Assembly (NCBI GenBank): GCA_019414445.1
Contig: DXMA01000001.1
Span: 62,001-126,000 of the forward strand
DNA length: 64,000 nt
Origin: Collinsella sp.
Lineage (GTDB): Bacteria > Actinomycetota > Coriobacteriia > Coriobacteriales > Coriobacteriaceae
Reading direction: 5' to 3'
In this document: piece by piece, positions 54,654 through 64,000 of the stretch
Numbering within the stretch: position 1 is the stretch's first letter
How the letters are laid out: each line of letters opens with the position of its first letter
Notes under the pieces: generated by a model
Database searches by the model: none
What the model was told of the DNA's origin: nothing
What the model saw: the letters and a program-made list of their open reading frames with translations, nothing else
Made by a program: the position numbers and the translations under genes

Positions 54654-56009
54654 ATGTCTGCAATTGATATTGCACTTATTGTGATTGCTTTGGTGGCGGT
54701 GGGGGTCGCTGCGGCCTGTGCCCTGCAGCTCAAGGGCCTTCGTGCCGAGTTGCGGGAGCGTGGCGACAGTAGCGCGGAAACGCTGGCAGCACTCGAGCAG
54801 GCCAACAACGCGCTCGATGCCCTGAACGTCGCGCTGGCCGAAACACGCCGCACGGCAAACGCCATCGCGCAGCAGCAGGCGACCGATGCGGCCGTGGAGC
54901 AGCAACGCTACCTGACCATCGCGCGTGAGTTCTCGCAGGCCGGCGACCGCATGGACGACCTGCGCCGCGAGACGGCCCAACAGCTTGGCGCCAACCGCGA
55001 AGGCATCGAGCATCGCCTGGACAAGGTGCGCGAGACGGTCGATGCCCAGCTGGGCGCCATCCGCAAGGACAACAACGCGCAGCTCGATCAGATGCGCGCG
55101 ACGGTGGACGAGAAGCTCTCCCGTACGCTCAACGACCGCCTGTCCGCATCGTTTAAGCAGGTGAGCGACCAGCTCGAGGCCGTGTACAAGGGGTTGGGCG
55201 ATATGCAGTCCATTGCCACCGGCGTGGGCGACCTTAAGCGCGTGCTGGGCAACGTCAAGGCGCGTGGCATTTTGGGCGAGGTGCAGCTGGGCGCGATTCT
55301 GGCGGATATCCTCACACCCGATCAGTATCTGGAAAACGTTGCCACCAAGCCCGGCGCCTCGGAGCGTGTTGAGTTTGCCGTCAAGCTGCCGGTAGACGAG
55401 GGCGACCCCGTGCTGCTGCCGATTGACTCCAAATTCCCGGGTGATGCGTACGAGCATCTGCTCGACGCCCAGGAGTCGGGCGACGCGGAGGCCGTCGCCG
55501 CTGCGCGCAAGACGCTCGATGCGATGGTCAAACGCGAGGCCAAGGACATCTGCGAAAAGTACCTGAGCGTGCCCGCGACGACCAACTTTGGCATTCTGTT
55601 CGTGCCGTTTGAGGGCCTGTATGCCGAGGTCGTCAGCCGTCCCGGGCTTATCGAGACCCTGGGCCGCGACTATCACGTCAACGTTGCCGGCCCCAGCACC
55701 ATGGCCGCCATTCTCAACAGCCTGCAGATGAGCTACCAGACGTTTAAGTTGCAAAAACGCACCGATGACGTGCTGCGCGTACTTTCCGCCGTCAAGGCCG
55801 AGCTGCCACGTTACCAGGCAGCACTGCGTCGCGCCCAACAGCAGATCGAGACCGCGGGCAAAACGGTCGAGGGCATCATCACCACGCGCACCAATGTTAT
55901 GGAGCGCAAGCTTAAGGATATCGACGCGCTGGAAGACGTGCGGGAGGCCGACGAGATTTTGGGCTTGGAGTCCGCAGGGTTACTTGCGGGCCAGGAAGAC
56001 GAGGACTAG
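54654..56009 (+). CDS. rmuC: DNA recombination protein RmuC
   Basis: 451 residues. An N-terminal membrane helix (IDIALIVIALVAVGVAAACAL), a long coiled coil (about 30-190), and the RmuC core: RGILGEVQLGAILADIL, LPIDSKFPGDAYEHL and VSRPGLIETLGRDYHVNVAGPSTMAAILNSLQMSYQTFKL. Proposed to limit recombination at inverted repeats, interesting in this palindrome-rich chromosome. GGAG lies upstream of the start chosen. Confidence 0.93.
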   Translation: MSAIDIALIVIALVAVGVAAACALQLKGLRAELRERGDSSAETLAALEQANNALDALNVALAETRRTANAIAQQQATDAAVEQQRYLTIAREFSQAGDRMDDLRRETAQQLGANREGIEHRLDKVRETVDAQLGAIRKDNNAQLDQMRATVDEKLSRTLNDRLSASFKQVSDQLEAVYKGLGDMQSIATGVGDLKRVLGNVKARGILGEVQLGAILADILTPDQYLENVATKPGASERVEFAVKLPVDEGDPVLLPIDSKFPGDAYEHLLDAQESGDAEAVAAARKTLDAMVKREAKDICEKYLSVPATTNFGILFVPFEGLYAEVVSRPGLIETLGRDYHVNVAGPSTMAAILNSLQMSYQTFKLQKRTDDVLRVLSAVKAELPRYQAALRRAQQQIETAGKTVEGIITTRTNVMERKLKDIDALEDVREADEILGLESAGLLAGQEDED

Positions 56010-56134
56010 CCGCAACGGACGGCGGCGCGCCGGCGTAAACGCGGGGCGCGGGCGCTTTTCGCATTGCACTTGCCTAAAGCGCACTTTAATGTGCAACAAT
56101 GGCGTTTCGCCCTATCAGATGCGAAAGGAAGCCC

Positions 56135-57937
<1,803 letters not shown>

Positions 57938-58000
57938 AGACCCCATACGTGGGACAATCGTGCCCATAGGTAAGTTATGCCGCCAATCCGAGGAGTCGTT

Positions 58001-58666
58001 ATGCCACGCGAGACCAATGCCGCCAAGCGCGAGCGCGCCGTTGAGGTGTGCGAGCGCCTTAACCGTCGCTATGGCCCGGTTGAGTGTTTTTTGGACCACG
58101 AGAATCCCTATAGGCTGCTCATAGCGGTGTTGCTCTCGGCGCAGACGACCGACGCGCAGGTCAACAAGGTGACGCCGAAGCTGTTTGCCCAGTGGCCCAC
58201 GCCCGAGGCCATGGCGGGGGCGAGCGTTGCCGATGTGGCAGATACCATTAAGTCGCTCGGCTTCTATAAGAGCAAGGCCAAGCACGCCGTGGAGGCCGCA
58301 CAGATGATTGTCGCCGATTACGGCGGCGAGGTGCCGGCCGACATGAAGGAGCTTGTCAAGCTGCCGGGCGTTGGGCGCAAGACGGCGAACATCGTGCTCA
58401 ACGTGGGGTTTGGCATTGTCGAGGGCATCGCGGTCGATACGCACGTCAACCGCATCGCGCACCGTCTGATGCTGAGTCCCAAGACGCACGCCAAAGAGCC
58501 GCTCAAGACCGAGCAGGATCTGCTCAAGATCTTGCCGCACGAGTATTGGGAGTCGGTCAACCACCAGTGGATCACCTTTGGCCGCGAGATCTGCGATGCC
58601 CGCAAACCCAAGTGCGACGAGTGCCCACTGGCAGACCTTTGCCCCAGTGTTCGAGTGGTGCAATAG
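58001..58666 (+). CDS. nth: Endonuclease III
   Basis: 221 residues. DNA glycosylase/AP lyase acting on oxidised pyrimidines. Seen: LLSAQTTDAQVNKVTP, helix-hairpin-helix LPGVGRKTANIV with the catalytic Lys, VDTHVNRIAHRL with the Asp, and the 4Fe-4S loop CDARKPKCDECPLADLC. GAGGAG precedes the ATG at 58001; 63 bp after the ABC gene. Confidence 0.96.
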   Translation: MPRETNAAKRERAVEVCERLNRRYGPVECFLDHENPYRLLIAVLLSAQTTDAQVNKVTPKLFAQWPTPEAMAGASVADVADTIKSLGFYKSKAKHAVEAAQMIVADYGGEVPADMKELVKLPGVGRKTANIVLNVGFGIVEGIAVDTHVNRIAHRLMLSPKTHAKEPLKTEQDLLKILPHEYWESVNHQWITFGREICDARKPKCDECPLADLCPSVRVVQ

Positions 58667-58716
58667 CTTTTTGCAAACTTTTTTGCAAAAAAGTCTCAAA
58701 CCTTAGATATAGCTTG

Positions 58717-58736
58717 GTTGCGCAACCTTTTGAGTT
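58717..58736. promoter_or_regulatory. GTTGCGCAAC motif upstream of LPXTG gene
   Basis: GTTGCGCAACCTTTTGAGTT matches GTTGCGCAACCTTTTGGGTT at 4875-4894 (upstream of the membrane protein gene) in 19 of 20 positions. The core is a perfect 10-bp palindrome, also found at 51389-51398 before the Rrf2 gene. Confidence 0.55.
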
Positions 58737-58822
58737 TTTTCTCGGCTTGAATTAACCATGCAATTCAAATGTCTTCTTTCGCGAAGTGGTCGCGGAGAAG
58801 CAAGTCGGGAAAGGACGACCAC

Positions 58823-60811
58823 ATGAATAGGAAGATTAACGCTGCTATCACAGCCGGTCTGAGCTTGAGTATGGTGCTTGGCTCTACGCCGGTAACCGCT
58901 ATTGCTGCGCAGGTCCAGCAGCCTGCTGCCAAGAGCGCAACCGAGGCTAATGACTGGTGCGAGCTCAAAGTTTACGATGAGGAAGATGGCCAGCAGTTAC
59001 TGGGGATTCAGGTTCAAAAGGGCCAAAAAAAGGTAACTGAGGCGCTCTGGGGTAACGTGCCTGCGAAGCCTGGCTACAAGATTGACTACCTCTACACTCA
59101 TAGTGGTTTGCAGTTTAGCTACGACGAAGCAACGAATACCTGGTCTGGCAACGAGGCTACGGTGGACGACAACATGGATCTCTATGTTCACTTCGTTAAG
59201 AAGCAGGAGACCCCGGCTGTTAAGAAGTACACGGTCACCTACTACGATGGCTACAAGGTTCTTGCCACCAAGGAGTACGACGAGGATAGCTACGACTACC
59301 TCAACTACACCCCGGTGAAGGAGGGCTACACCTTCGTCGGCTGGGCCTTCACTGGCTCTAAGGACAAGATCGTTGCTACCAAGAACCCGCTCAAAGCCAA
59401 CTGGAACCTCGACGCCCTGTGGAAGAAGAACGAGAGCAAGCCTTCTACGGACAAGCGCACCGTTCTCGTCCAGTACTACGACGAGACCGATAAGCCCATC
59501 ATCCGCGTCGTCGACTTCGAGGGCTCCACTACTTGGATGAACCAGAAGCCGATGGATAAGCCTGGCAAGGTCTTCGTCGGCTGGAAGTACACGGGTGACG
59601 ACGATAGCAACATCATCCAGCCTGGCCAGCCTCTTAACTACACGGATGATAGCGTCAACCTGCAGGCCGTCTGGGCCGACGCCCCGGTCGAGTACGCTAC
59701 CGTGACCTTCTACGACGAGGGCGACCAGCCGATCGGCAACGCCACCTATCAGGTCGGCTCCTTCAATTGGGATGCCATCACGCCCGCTCCCAAGGACGGC
59801 AAGGTCTTCGTCGGCTGGAAGTACACGGGTGCTTCCGACGACCAGATCATCGACTTCGCGACTACCCCCATCCTGGCCGACGTTTCTCTTCAGGCCGTCT
59901 GGAAGGACGCTGCCAAGGAGACCCACACCGTCAACTTCTATGACGAGGGCTACGATCCCATTATCCAGCTGGTTGATTTCGCCGGCTCCACGACTTGGAT
60001 GAACCAGACTCCCGCCGCCAAGGACGGCAAGGTCTTCGTCGGTTGGAAGTTCGTTGGCGCTGATGACAGCGAGATCATCCCCGCTGGCACCGAGCTCAAG
60101 GCTGACTGGAATGTTCAGGCTGTCTGGAAGGACGCCGAGGCTGCCGTCCACACGGTGACCTATTACGACGAGGGCTACGAGCCCATCGGCTATGGTGAGA
60201 TCCGGGCCGGCCAGTTCAACTGGGATCAGGTCAAGCCCGCTGCCAAGGACGGCTACACCTTCGTCGGCTACAAGTTCACCGGCGACACCGATGACCACAT
60301 CATTGACTTCTCCAAGACTGCTATGCCCGACGCTGATGTGTGCCTGCAGGCTGTTTGGCAGAAGAATGCCGAGCCCACTCCCGAGCCGACCGAGAACGAG
60401 CATACCGTTACGATCTATGAGAATGGTAAGGTTAGCACGGTCAAGGTCAAGGATGGCGAGAAGCTTTCCAAGCCCGCCGACCCCGAGGCTGTTGCTGGCT
60501 ACGAGTTCGTCGGTTGGTCGACTTCTAAGTCCGAGATGGCTCAGTATGACTTCGATCAGCCTGTGACCGGCGACCTCACCATCTACGCTATGTTTAACGC
60601 TAAGAAGGAGACCGTCGAGAACGGCAAGGCCGAGGATTCTAAGAAGCAGGTTGCTGCTGACAAGAAGGACGAGGCTAAGGCCGAGAAGAAGGACGCCGCT
60701 GCCCTTCCTACCACTGGCGACCCGATCTTTGTAGTGACCTCAGCTGCTTCCCTTGCCGGCGCCGTGGCTGCCGCCGTGGGCATGTACATGACCAAGCGTC
60801 GCGAGCACTAA
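58823..60811 (+). CDS. LPXTG cell-wall protein with InlB B-type repeats
   Basis: 662 residues. Signal peptide MNRKINAAITAGLSLSMVLG ... AIAAQ. Seven repeats of about 65-75 residues follow, most with a Y-x-x-Y/F-Y-D-E opening, a FVGWKYTG-type centre and a LQAVWKD end (InlB B-repeat/Listeria-Bacteroides repeat type). The C-terminus has a Lys/Glu-rich wall spacer, LPTTGD, a hydrophobic helix and KRREH: a sortase substrate. Start at 58823 by signal peptide and AAAGGA; an ATG at 58769 is less likely. Probably an adhesin or surface-layer component. Confidence 0.92.
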   Translation: MNRKINAAITAGLSLSMVLGSTPVTAIAAQVQQPAAKSATEANDWCELKVYDEEDGQQLLGIQVQKGQKKVTEALWGNVPAKPGYKIDYLYTHSGLQFSYDEATNTWSGNEATVDDNMDLYVHFVKKQETPAVKKYTVTYYDGYKVLATKEYDEDSYDYLNYTPVKEGYTFVGWAFTGSKDKIVATKNPLKANWNLDALWKKNESKPSTDKRTVLVQYYDETDKPIIRVVDFEGSTTWMNQKPMDKPGKVFVGWKYTGDDDSNIIQPGQPLNYTDDSVNLQAVWADAPVEYATVTFYDEGDQPIGNATYQVGSFNWDAITPAPKDGKVFVGWKYTGASDDQIIDFATTPILADVSLQAVWKDAAKETHTVNFYDEGYDPIIQLVDFAGSTTWMNQTPAAKDGKVFVGWKFVGADDSEIIPAGTELKADWNVQAVWKDAEAAVHTVTYYDEGYEPIGYGEIRAGQFNWDQVKPAAKDGYTFVGYKFTGDTDDHIIDFSKTAMPDADVCLQAVWQKNAEPTPEPTENEHTVTIYENGKVSTVKVKDGEKLSKPADPEAVAGYEFVGWSTSKSEMAQYDFDQPVTGDLTIYAMFNAKKETVENGKAEDSKKQVAADKKDEAKAEKKDAAALPTTGDPIFVVTSAASLAGAVAAAVGMYMTKRREH

Positions 60812-60857
60812 TCTCTGCTAGTGTTTACATCCGGGCTTAATTAGCCCAAACCTGATA

Positions 60858-60890
60858 GCCGCGTGGGGACCCGACCCCCACGCGGCTTTT
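60858..60890 (+). terminator. Terminator of the LPXTG gene
   Basis: GCCGCGTGGGG-loop-CCCCACGCGGC followed by TTTTATG. Confidence 0.9.
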
Positions 60891-60955
60891 ATGTTTTAGT
60901 TATCTTGCTGAGTTTTGTCGGCTCCTGCATCCGTATTTAGATGTCCGCGTCATAT

Positions 60956-60994
60956 AAAGGAGCGCCGCTGCGATGCGTGCAGCGGCGCTCCTTT
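60956..60994. terminator. Bidirectional terminator between convergent genes
   Basis: AAAGGAGCGCCGCTGC and GCAGCGGCGCTCCTTT form a perfect 16-bp stem with a 7-base loop, 29 bp from the FHA stop. It would end transcription of the minus-strand kinase-FHA operon. Confidence 0.8.
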
Positions 60995-61023
60995 GCGTTG
61001 ATTCTTATTGTATGTGCTCGGCC

Positions 61024-62013
61024 CTAGGCCAGCGCGCGTACGTTTGAGGAGATCTTCAGCACCAAAAACTCGGTCGAGGAACCCAGCTTGAGCAGGTCGC
61101 CGTCGTGGATAGGAATCTGACTGTCCTCGTCATCGGTGGTGCGCAGCGAGCGTGGCTTTTCGATAACGGTGGTCGTGCCGTTGCGTGTCACCAGCACCGT
61201 TCCGTTGGTGGAGTGCAGTCCGCTTGCGAGCCATGTGCCGTTGGAATACGCCACGCGCAGGTGCCGGCGGGACACATCGGGCCCTACGTTGGTGATGGCG
61301 TTTTGGTCGTGTGCAAAAGAGCCTAGTACCGTACCCTCGGGATCGAGGCTCAAAGGATAGATCGGCGGCAAGGCCGAGCCGTCTTTCGCAAGCCTGAGCA
61401 GCCCCAGTTTTGCAGGAGGCTCGTTGACCTTGCGGTTAGTGCCTTGTGCCTGGACGACCTCGGCGGTCTCGAGCGTGCCAAAGGTCTGGGCCAGTTGCGT
61501 TATGGCAAAGTCTTTGACCTCGGAGGCGGCGGCATTGGGATCAGCCAAGCATCCGCAGACCGTTAGCGCAAGGAGCTCCAAAAGGCGCCGGTCGCTTTGC
61601 TTGAGGCCCGGCATGACGGCGATGCGGTCAAAGATATTGCGCAGGATGGAACCATCGAGCCCCCAGTGTTCGAGCGACGTTGCCATGCGCTCGAGGGCGC
61701 GCGTCGTAATGACTTGCTGGCGAGCGTTGGCGGCCGCTGGACTGCTGCCGCTGCCGATTTTTGCAGCGGCAGCCAAGTTCTGGACGCTCTGCGAAAAATC
61801 GGCAAACATTTCGGGGTCGATCTTGTCGGTACCCGGAACGACGTGCACCACGCGTCGCGATAGAAACGTCTTTTCGGCAATGCGAAACCTAGGGGCCGGT
61901 TTGGCGCCCAGCGGCTTGTCCGAAACCAAGATGCGCGCCGCTTCTCGATTATTGATCTGCAGGTCGCACTTAAGGAAATCAAAGAGCACCTCGGAAGGTG
62001 TTTCCGCGCGCAT
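61024..62013 (-). CDS. FHA domain protein, second module
   Basis: 329 residues. The C-terminal FHA domain spans about 225-325: LDPEGTVLGSFAHDQNAITNVGPDVSRRHLRVAY, LHSTNGTVLVTRNG, IHDGDLLKLGSS. The N-terminal part is alpha-rich and related in layout, though not closely in sequence, to the FHA protein at 7719. Start ATG at 62013 with AAAGGAG upstream. It lies 35 bp after the kinase and reads its phosphothreonines, by analogy. Confidence 0.88.
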   Translation of the reverse strand: MRAETPSEVLFDFLKCDLQINNREAARILVSDKPLGAKPAPRFRIAEKTFLSRRVVHVVPGTDKIDPEMFADFSQSVQNLAAAAKIGSGSSPAAANARQQVITTRALERMATSLEHWGLDGSILRNIFDRIAVMPGLKQSDRRLLELLALTVCGCLADPNAAASEVKDFAITQLAQTFGTLETAEVVQAQGTNRKVNEPPAKLGLLRLAKDGSALPPIYPLSLDPEGTVLGSFAHDQNAITNVGPDVSRRHLRVAYSNGTWLASGLHSTNGTVLVTRNGTTTVIEKPRSLRTTDDEDSQIPIHDGDLLKLGSSTEFLVLKISSNVRALA

Positions 62014-62048
62014 GATGCGAGGCTCCTTTCTGGTATCCGGTGAAGGTG

Positions 62049-64000
62049 TTAGATGCAAAAGCCGGGTAGGACATAGGTCTTTTGGTCTGGTTTGTTTCCG
62101 GGCGTTGCCCAGCTAAATACGTCGCCGTCTTTTCCAACGCGGTTAAAGTACGTTGAGTTGGCGCCCTCGCTGCAGTCGGCGCTGGGGGTGCGCTCCCAGT
62201 AGCAGATCTTTTTGCCGGCGACGGTGCGGATCATGGCGTCGTTGGTGGTCAGACCGCTCACGCTCTGCTCGCGATAGAGCTGGTACTGCTCGCCTTCTCC
62301 GCTGTAGAGGGTAGAAAGGTACTCGTAGCCTTCTGCGAACGTTTCGGGCGCCTGATAGCCGCACAGCTCGCTCATGGACGGCAGCCACAGCTTGTCATCG
62401 GTGGCGGTGATGCTGGAGGCGTCTTTGGTGCCGCCGGTGTTGTTGGTGAGCTTTCGCACCGAGCGAATCTGATTGCGGAGATCGTCGGGCAGCGTAGCCA
62501 TGCCCTTGTCCGCCAACCATTCACGAAGCGACGATTGCTCCCAACCGCCCGTCGCGGCGCTGTCGTTTACGGCGCGCATGGCGATGGGGGTACGGAACAT
62601 AAAGGTGATGCCAGCGGGAAGGCCGTCATCGGTGAGTGTGTCTGCCTTAAAGCCCACGATCTGGATTTGTGCCTTGGTCCCGTCGGAAAGCCTGACGGTC
62701 TTGGTGTTCTCGTTTTCGAGCGACTGCTTGCTGTTTACCAGGTGGTAGGTTTCGGCAATCTCGAGCACCTTTTTGCTGGAAGATGTCTCTTGGATTTTGC
62801 GGGAGATCAGGGCGAGTTCTTCCCAGGTGTAATCGTCGAGTGACGGCTTGATGCCGTGCGCCAGGTCGATAAGCCCCCAGCATCCCGTGGCAATGGCAGA
62901 GCCTGCTATGCCGGCAACGCAGACGCCGCCGAGCACGAGCGCAGCGCGACGCGAGATGACTGGGTGACGCGTCTGAGCCTTGTCGGAGCAGGAAGGCTTC
63001 GGTTGCTGGCTAATGTCGATCGGGGTGGGCAGCGGCGTGCGCGGCTCAAAATCGATGTCTTTAATCCAGGCATCGAGCTTGCCGACAATCGTAGACAGCG
63101 GCGCGCGCTGGGACTGCTCGTTATGGATGCCGCTCATGATGACATCGACAAGCATTTGGTCGCCGGGTACGCGTGCCTCAAGCGGCTCGTGCTCGTGCTC
63201 GATCTTGTACAGGTAGGGCGACTGGTCCATATGCTCGTTTAGGCGATATGGCGTGTGGCCGGCATAGAGCGTGTAGAGTACGCTGCAGAGCTCGTATGTA
63301 TCGATGCTGGGCGACGTACGCAGCGGCGCCAGCTCGGGGATGTCGTTGGAGAGCATCTCGGGTGGGGCGAACTCGGGGGTGCCGTTGCGCCAGATGCCGG
63401 TGGACATGGTAAACGAGGGGTCTGAGCGCTTGATGCTCGAGCTGCCCAGATCGACCAGGCAAAGGTCAAAACTGCAGTGTGCAATCTGCTGGGCAAGGGA
63501 CCGGAGCGTCGTGCGAATGATGATATTGCGCAAGGAGATATCACGGTGTACAAACGGCGCATCGAGCTTTTGGGCACCCAGGAGAATCTCTCCCAGGCGT
63601 TTTCCAATCGCGGCGACGGTGTTTGCGGGAATGTGGCCGCCCTCGGCGGGGTCGGTTAGCTCTGCCGCAGCATCGCGAAGGGGCAGGCCTTCAATCCACT
63701 CCATAACGATGACCGGTACGGAGCCGGTATAGCCGTAGCCATAGGTTTTGGGAAAGCCGTCCAACAGTGAGACGGCTGCAAGATTGCGATACTCCTCGGT
63801 AAGCGTCTTGATGTCCGAGGGGCTGACGGCGGAGCCGTCTTCATCACAGCCGCTGAGGGGCCACAGCGTCTTGAGCGCAAAGGTCTCGCCCTCGGTGTTG
63901 GCGACCTTGCGAAGATGGTGGGAACCGCCGCCGACTGCCCCGCAATCCAACAGGGTGGTAAAGCGGCGAATAGTATCGGGGTCTTCGGTGGTCGCAAACA
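62049..64000 (-). CDS. Ser/Thr kinase with membrane helix and DUF6273 domain, partial
   Basis: At least 649 residues; the N-terminus lies beyond the window. Kinase core: LLDCGAVGGGSHHLRKVAN, ATP Lys in FALKTL, HRDISLRNII, LVDLGSS and FAPPEML. The catalytic loop HRDISLRN again lacks the usual Lys-Pro but keeps Asp and Asn. One membrane helix follows (AALVLGGVCVAGIAGSAIATG). The extracellular C-terminal 200 residues (PIAMRAVNDSAATGGWEQSSLREWL ... LWLPSMSELCGY ... YWERTP) fit DUF6273, a formylglycine-enzyme/lectin-like fold that may sense wall or glycan ligands. Confidence 0.88.
   Translation of the reverse strand, partial: FATTEDPDTIRRFTTLLDCGAVGGGSHHLRKVANTEGETFALKTLWPLSGCDEDGSAVSPSDIKTLTEEYRNLAAVSLLDGFPKTYGYGYTGSVPVIVMEWIEGLPLRDAAAELTDPAEGGHIPANTVAAIGKRLGEILLGAQKLDAPFVHRDISLRNIIIRTTLRSLAQQIAHCSFDLCLVDLGSSSIKRSDPSFTMSTGIWRNGTPEFAPPEMLSNDIPELAPLRTSPSIDTYELCSVLYTLYAGHTPYRLNEHMDQSPYLYKIEHEHEPLEARVPGDQMLVDVIMSGIHNEQSQRAPLSTIVGKLDAWIKDIDFEPRTPLPTPIDISQQPKPSCSDKAQTRHPVISRRAALVLGGVCVAGIAGSAIATGCWGLIDLAHGIKPSLDDYTWEELALISRKIQETSSSKKVLEIAETYHLVNSKQSLENENTKTVRLSDGTKAQIQIVGFKADTLTDDGLPAGITFMFRTPIAMRAVNDSAATGGWEQSSLREWLADKGMATLPDDLRNQIRSVRKLTNNTGGTKDASSITATDDKLWLPSMSELCGYQAPETFAEGYEYLSTLYSGEGEQYQLYREQSVSGLTTNDAMIRTVAGKKICYWERTPSADCSEGANSTYFNRVGKDGDVFSWATPGNKPDQKTYVLPGFCI

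Noticed and set aside
58997..60403. Antisense open frame in the LPXTG gene
   Set aside because: Repeat-derived shadow frame; no start signal.

Overview
The window reads as chromosomal DNA of a gut Coriobacteriia member, most likely a Collinsella-type actinobacterium. This is inferred from the high-GC backbone, a dnaX-ybaB-recR housekeeping block, pyruvate:ferredoxin oxidoreductase, arginine deiminase fermentation, rubrerythrin, LytS/LytTR-type regulators and an LPXTG wall protein. No 16S rRNA or other decisive taxonomic marker is present, so the name is inference.

Layout. 0-8.7 kb: a partial membrane protein, dnaX, ybaB, recR, then an operon of a membrane-anchored protein, a Ser/Thr kinase and an FHA protein. 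8.8-15.0 kb: a lower-GC accessory island lying between two roughly 545-bp direct repeats of the 3' end of the FHA gene. It holds a radical-SAM/SPASM peptide maturase, two related Cys-rich precursor-like peptides, tiny hydrophobic peptides, an ABC exporter, a decayed methyltransferase and an IS110-like remnant. I read it as an undescribed or little-described RiPP (ribosomally made, modified peptide) locus, partly decayed. 15.8-21.3 kb: the pyruvate:ferredoxin oxidoreductase, an IS3-family element with a broken orfB, and a hairpin repeat array. 21.3-22.7 kb: an AAA/DUF4143 ATPase with 34-bp iterons upstream.

23.3-31.5 kb: the arginine deiminase region, bounded by two almost identical carbamate kinase genes. 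It contains a canonical arcD-arcA-argF-arcC run and a divergent arcA-regulator pair on the other strand. 31.8-37.4 kb: a PRD-type PTS regulator with IIA, IIB, IIC and a GH1 phospho-beta-glucosidase, which together import and cleave a beta-glucoside. 37.8-42.0 kb: a C39-like peptidase, an amino-acid permease and an amidohydrolase. 42.1-50.2 kb: two LytS-LytTR two-component systems with a phospholipase-C-like protein, an MFS transporter and a glycosyltransferase between them. 50.3-58.7 kb: YfcE-like phosphoesterase, tRNA-Asp, Rrf2 regulator, a cluster-less MutY-like glycosylase, rubrerythrin, RmuC, an ABC exporter and endonuclease III. 58.8-64 kb: an LPXTG protein with seven repeat units, then a second FHA/Ser-Thr kinase pair running off the window edge.

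The intergenic DNA is rich in inverted repeats: a dispersed GGGGAC-type family, a perfect 38-bp-arm palindrome before tRNA-Asp, another large one after rubrerythrin, and a recurrent GTTGCGCAAC palindrome. All calls come from reading the sequence; no database search was run.
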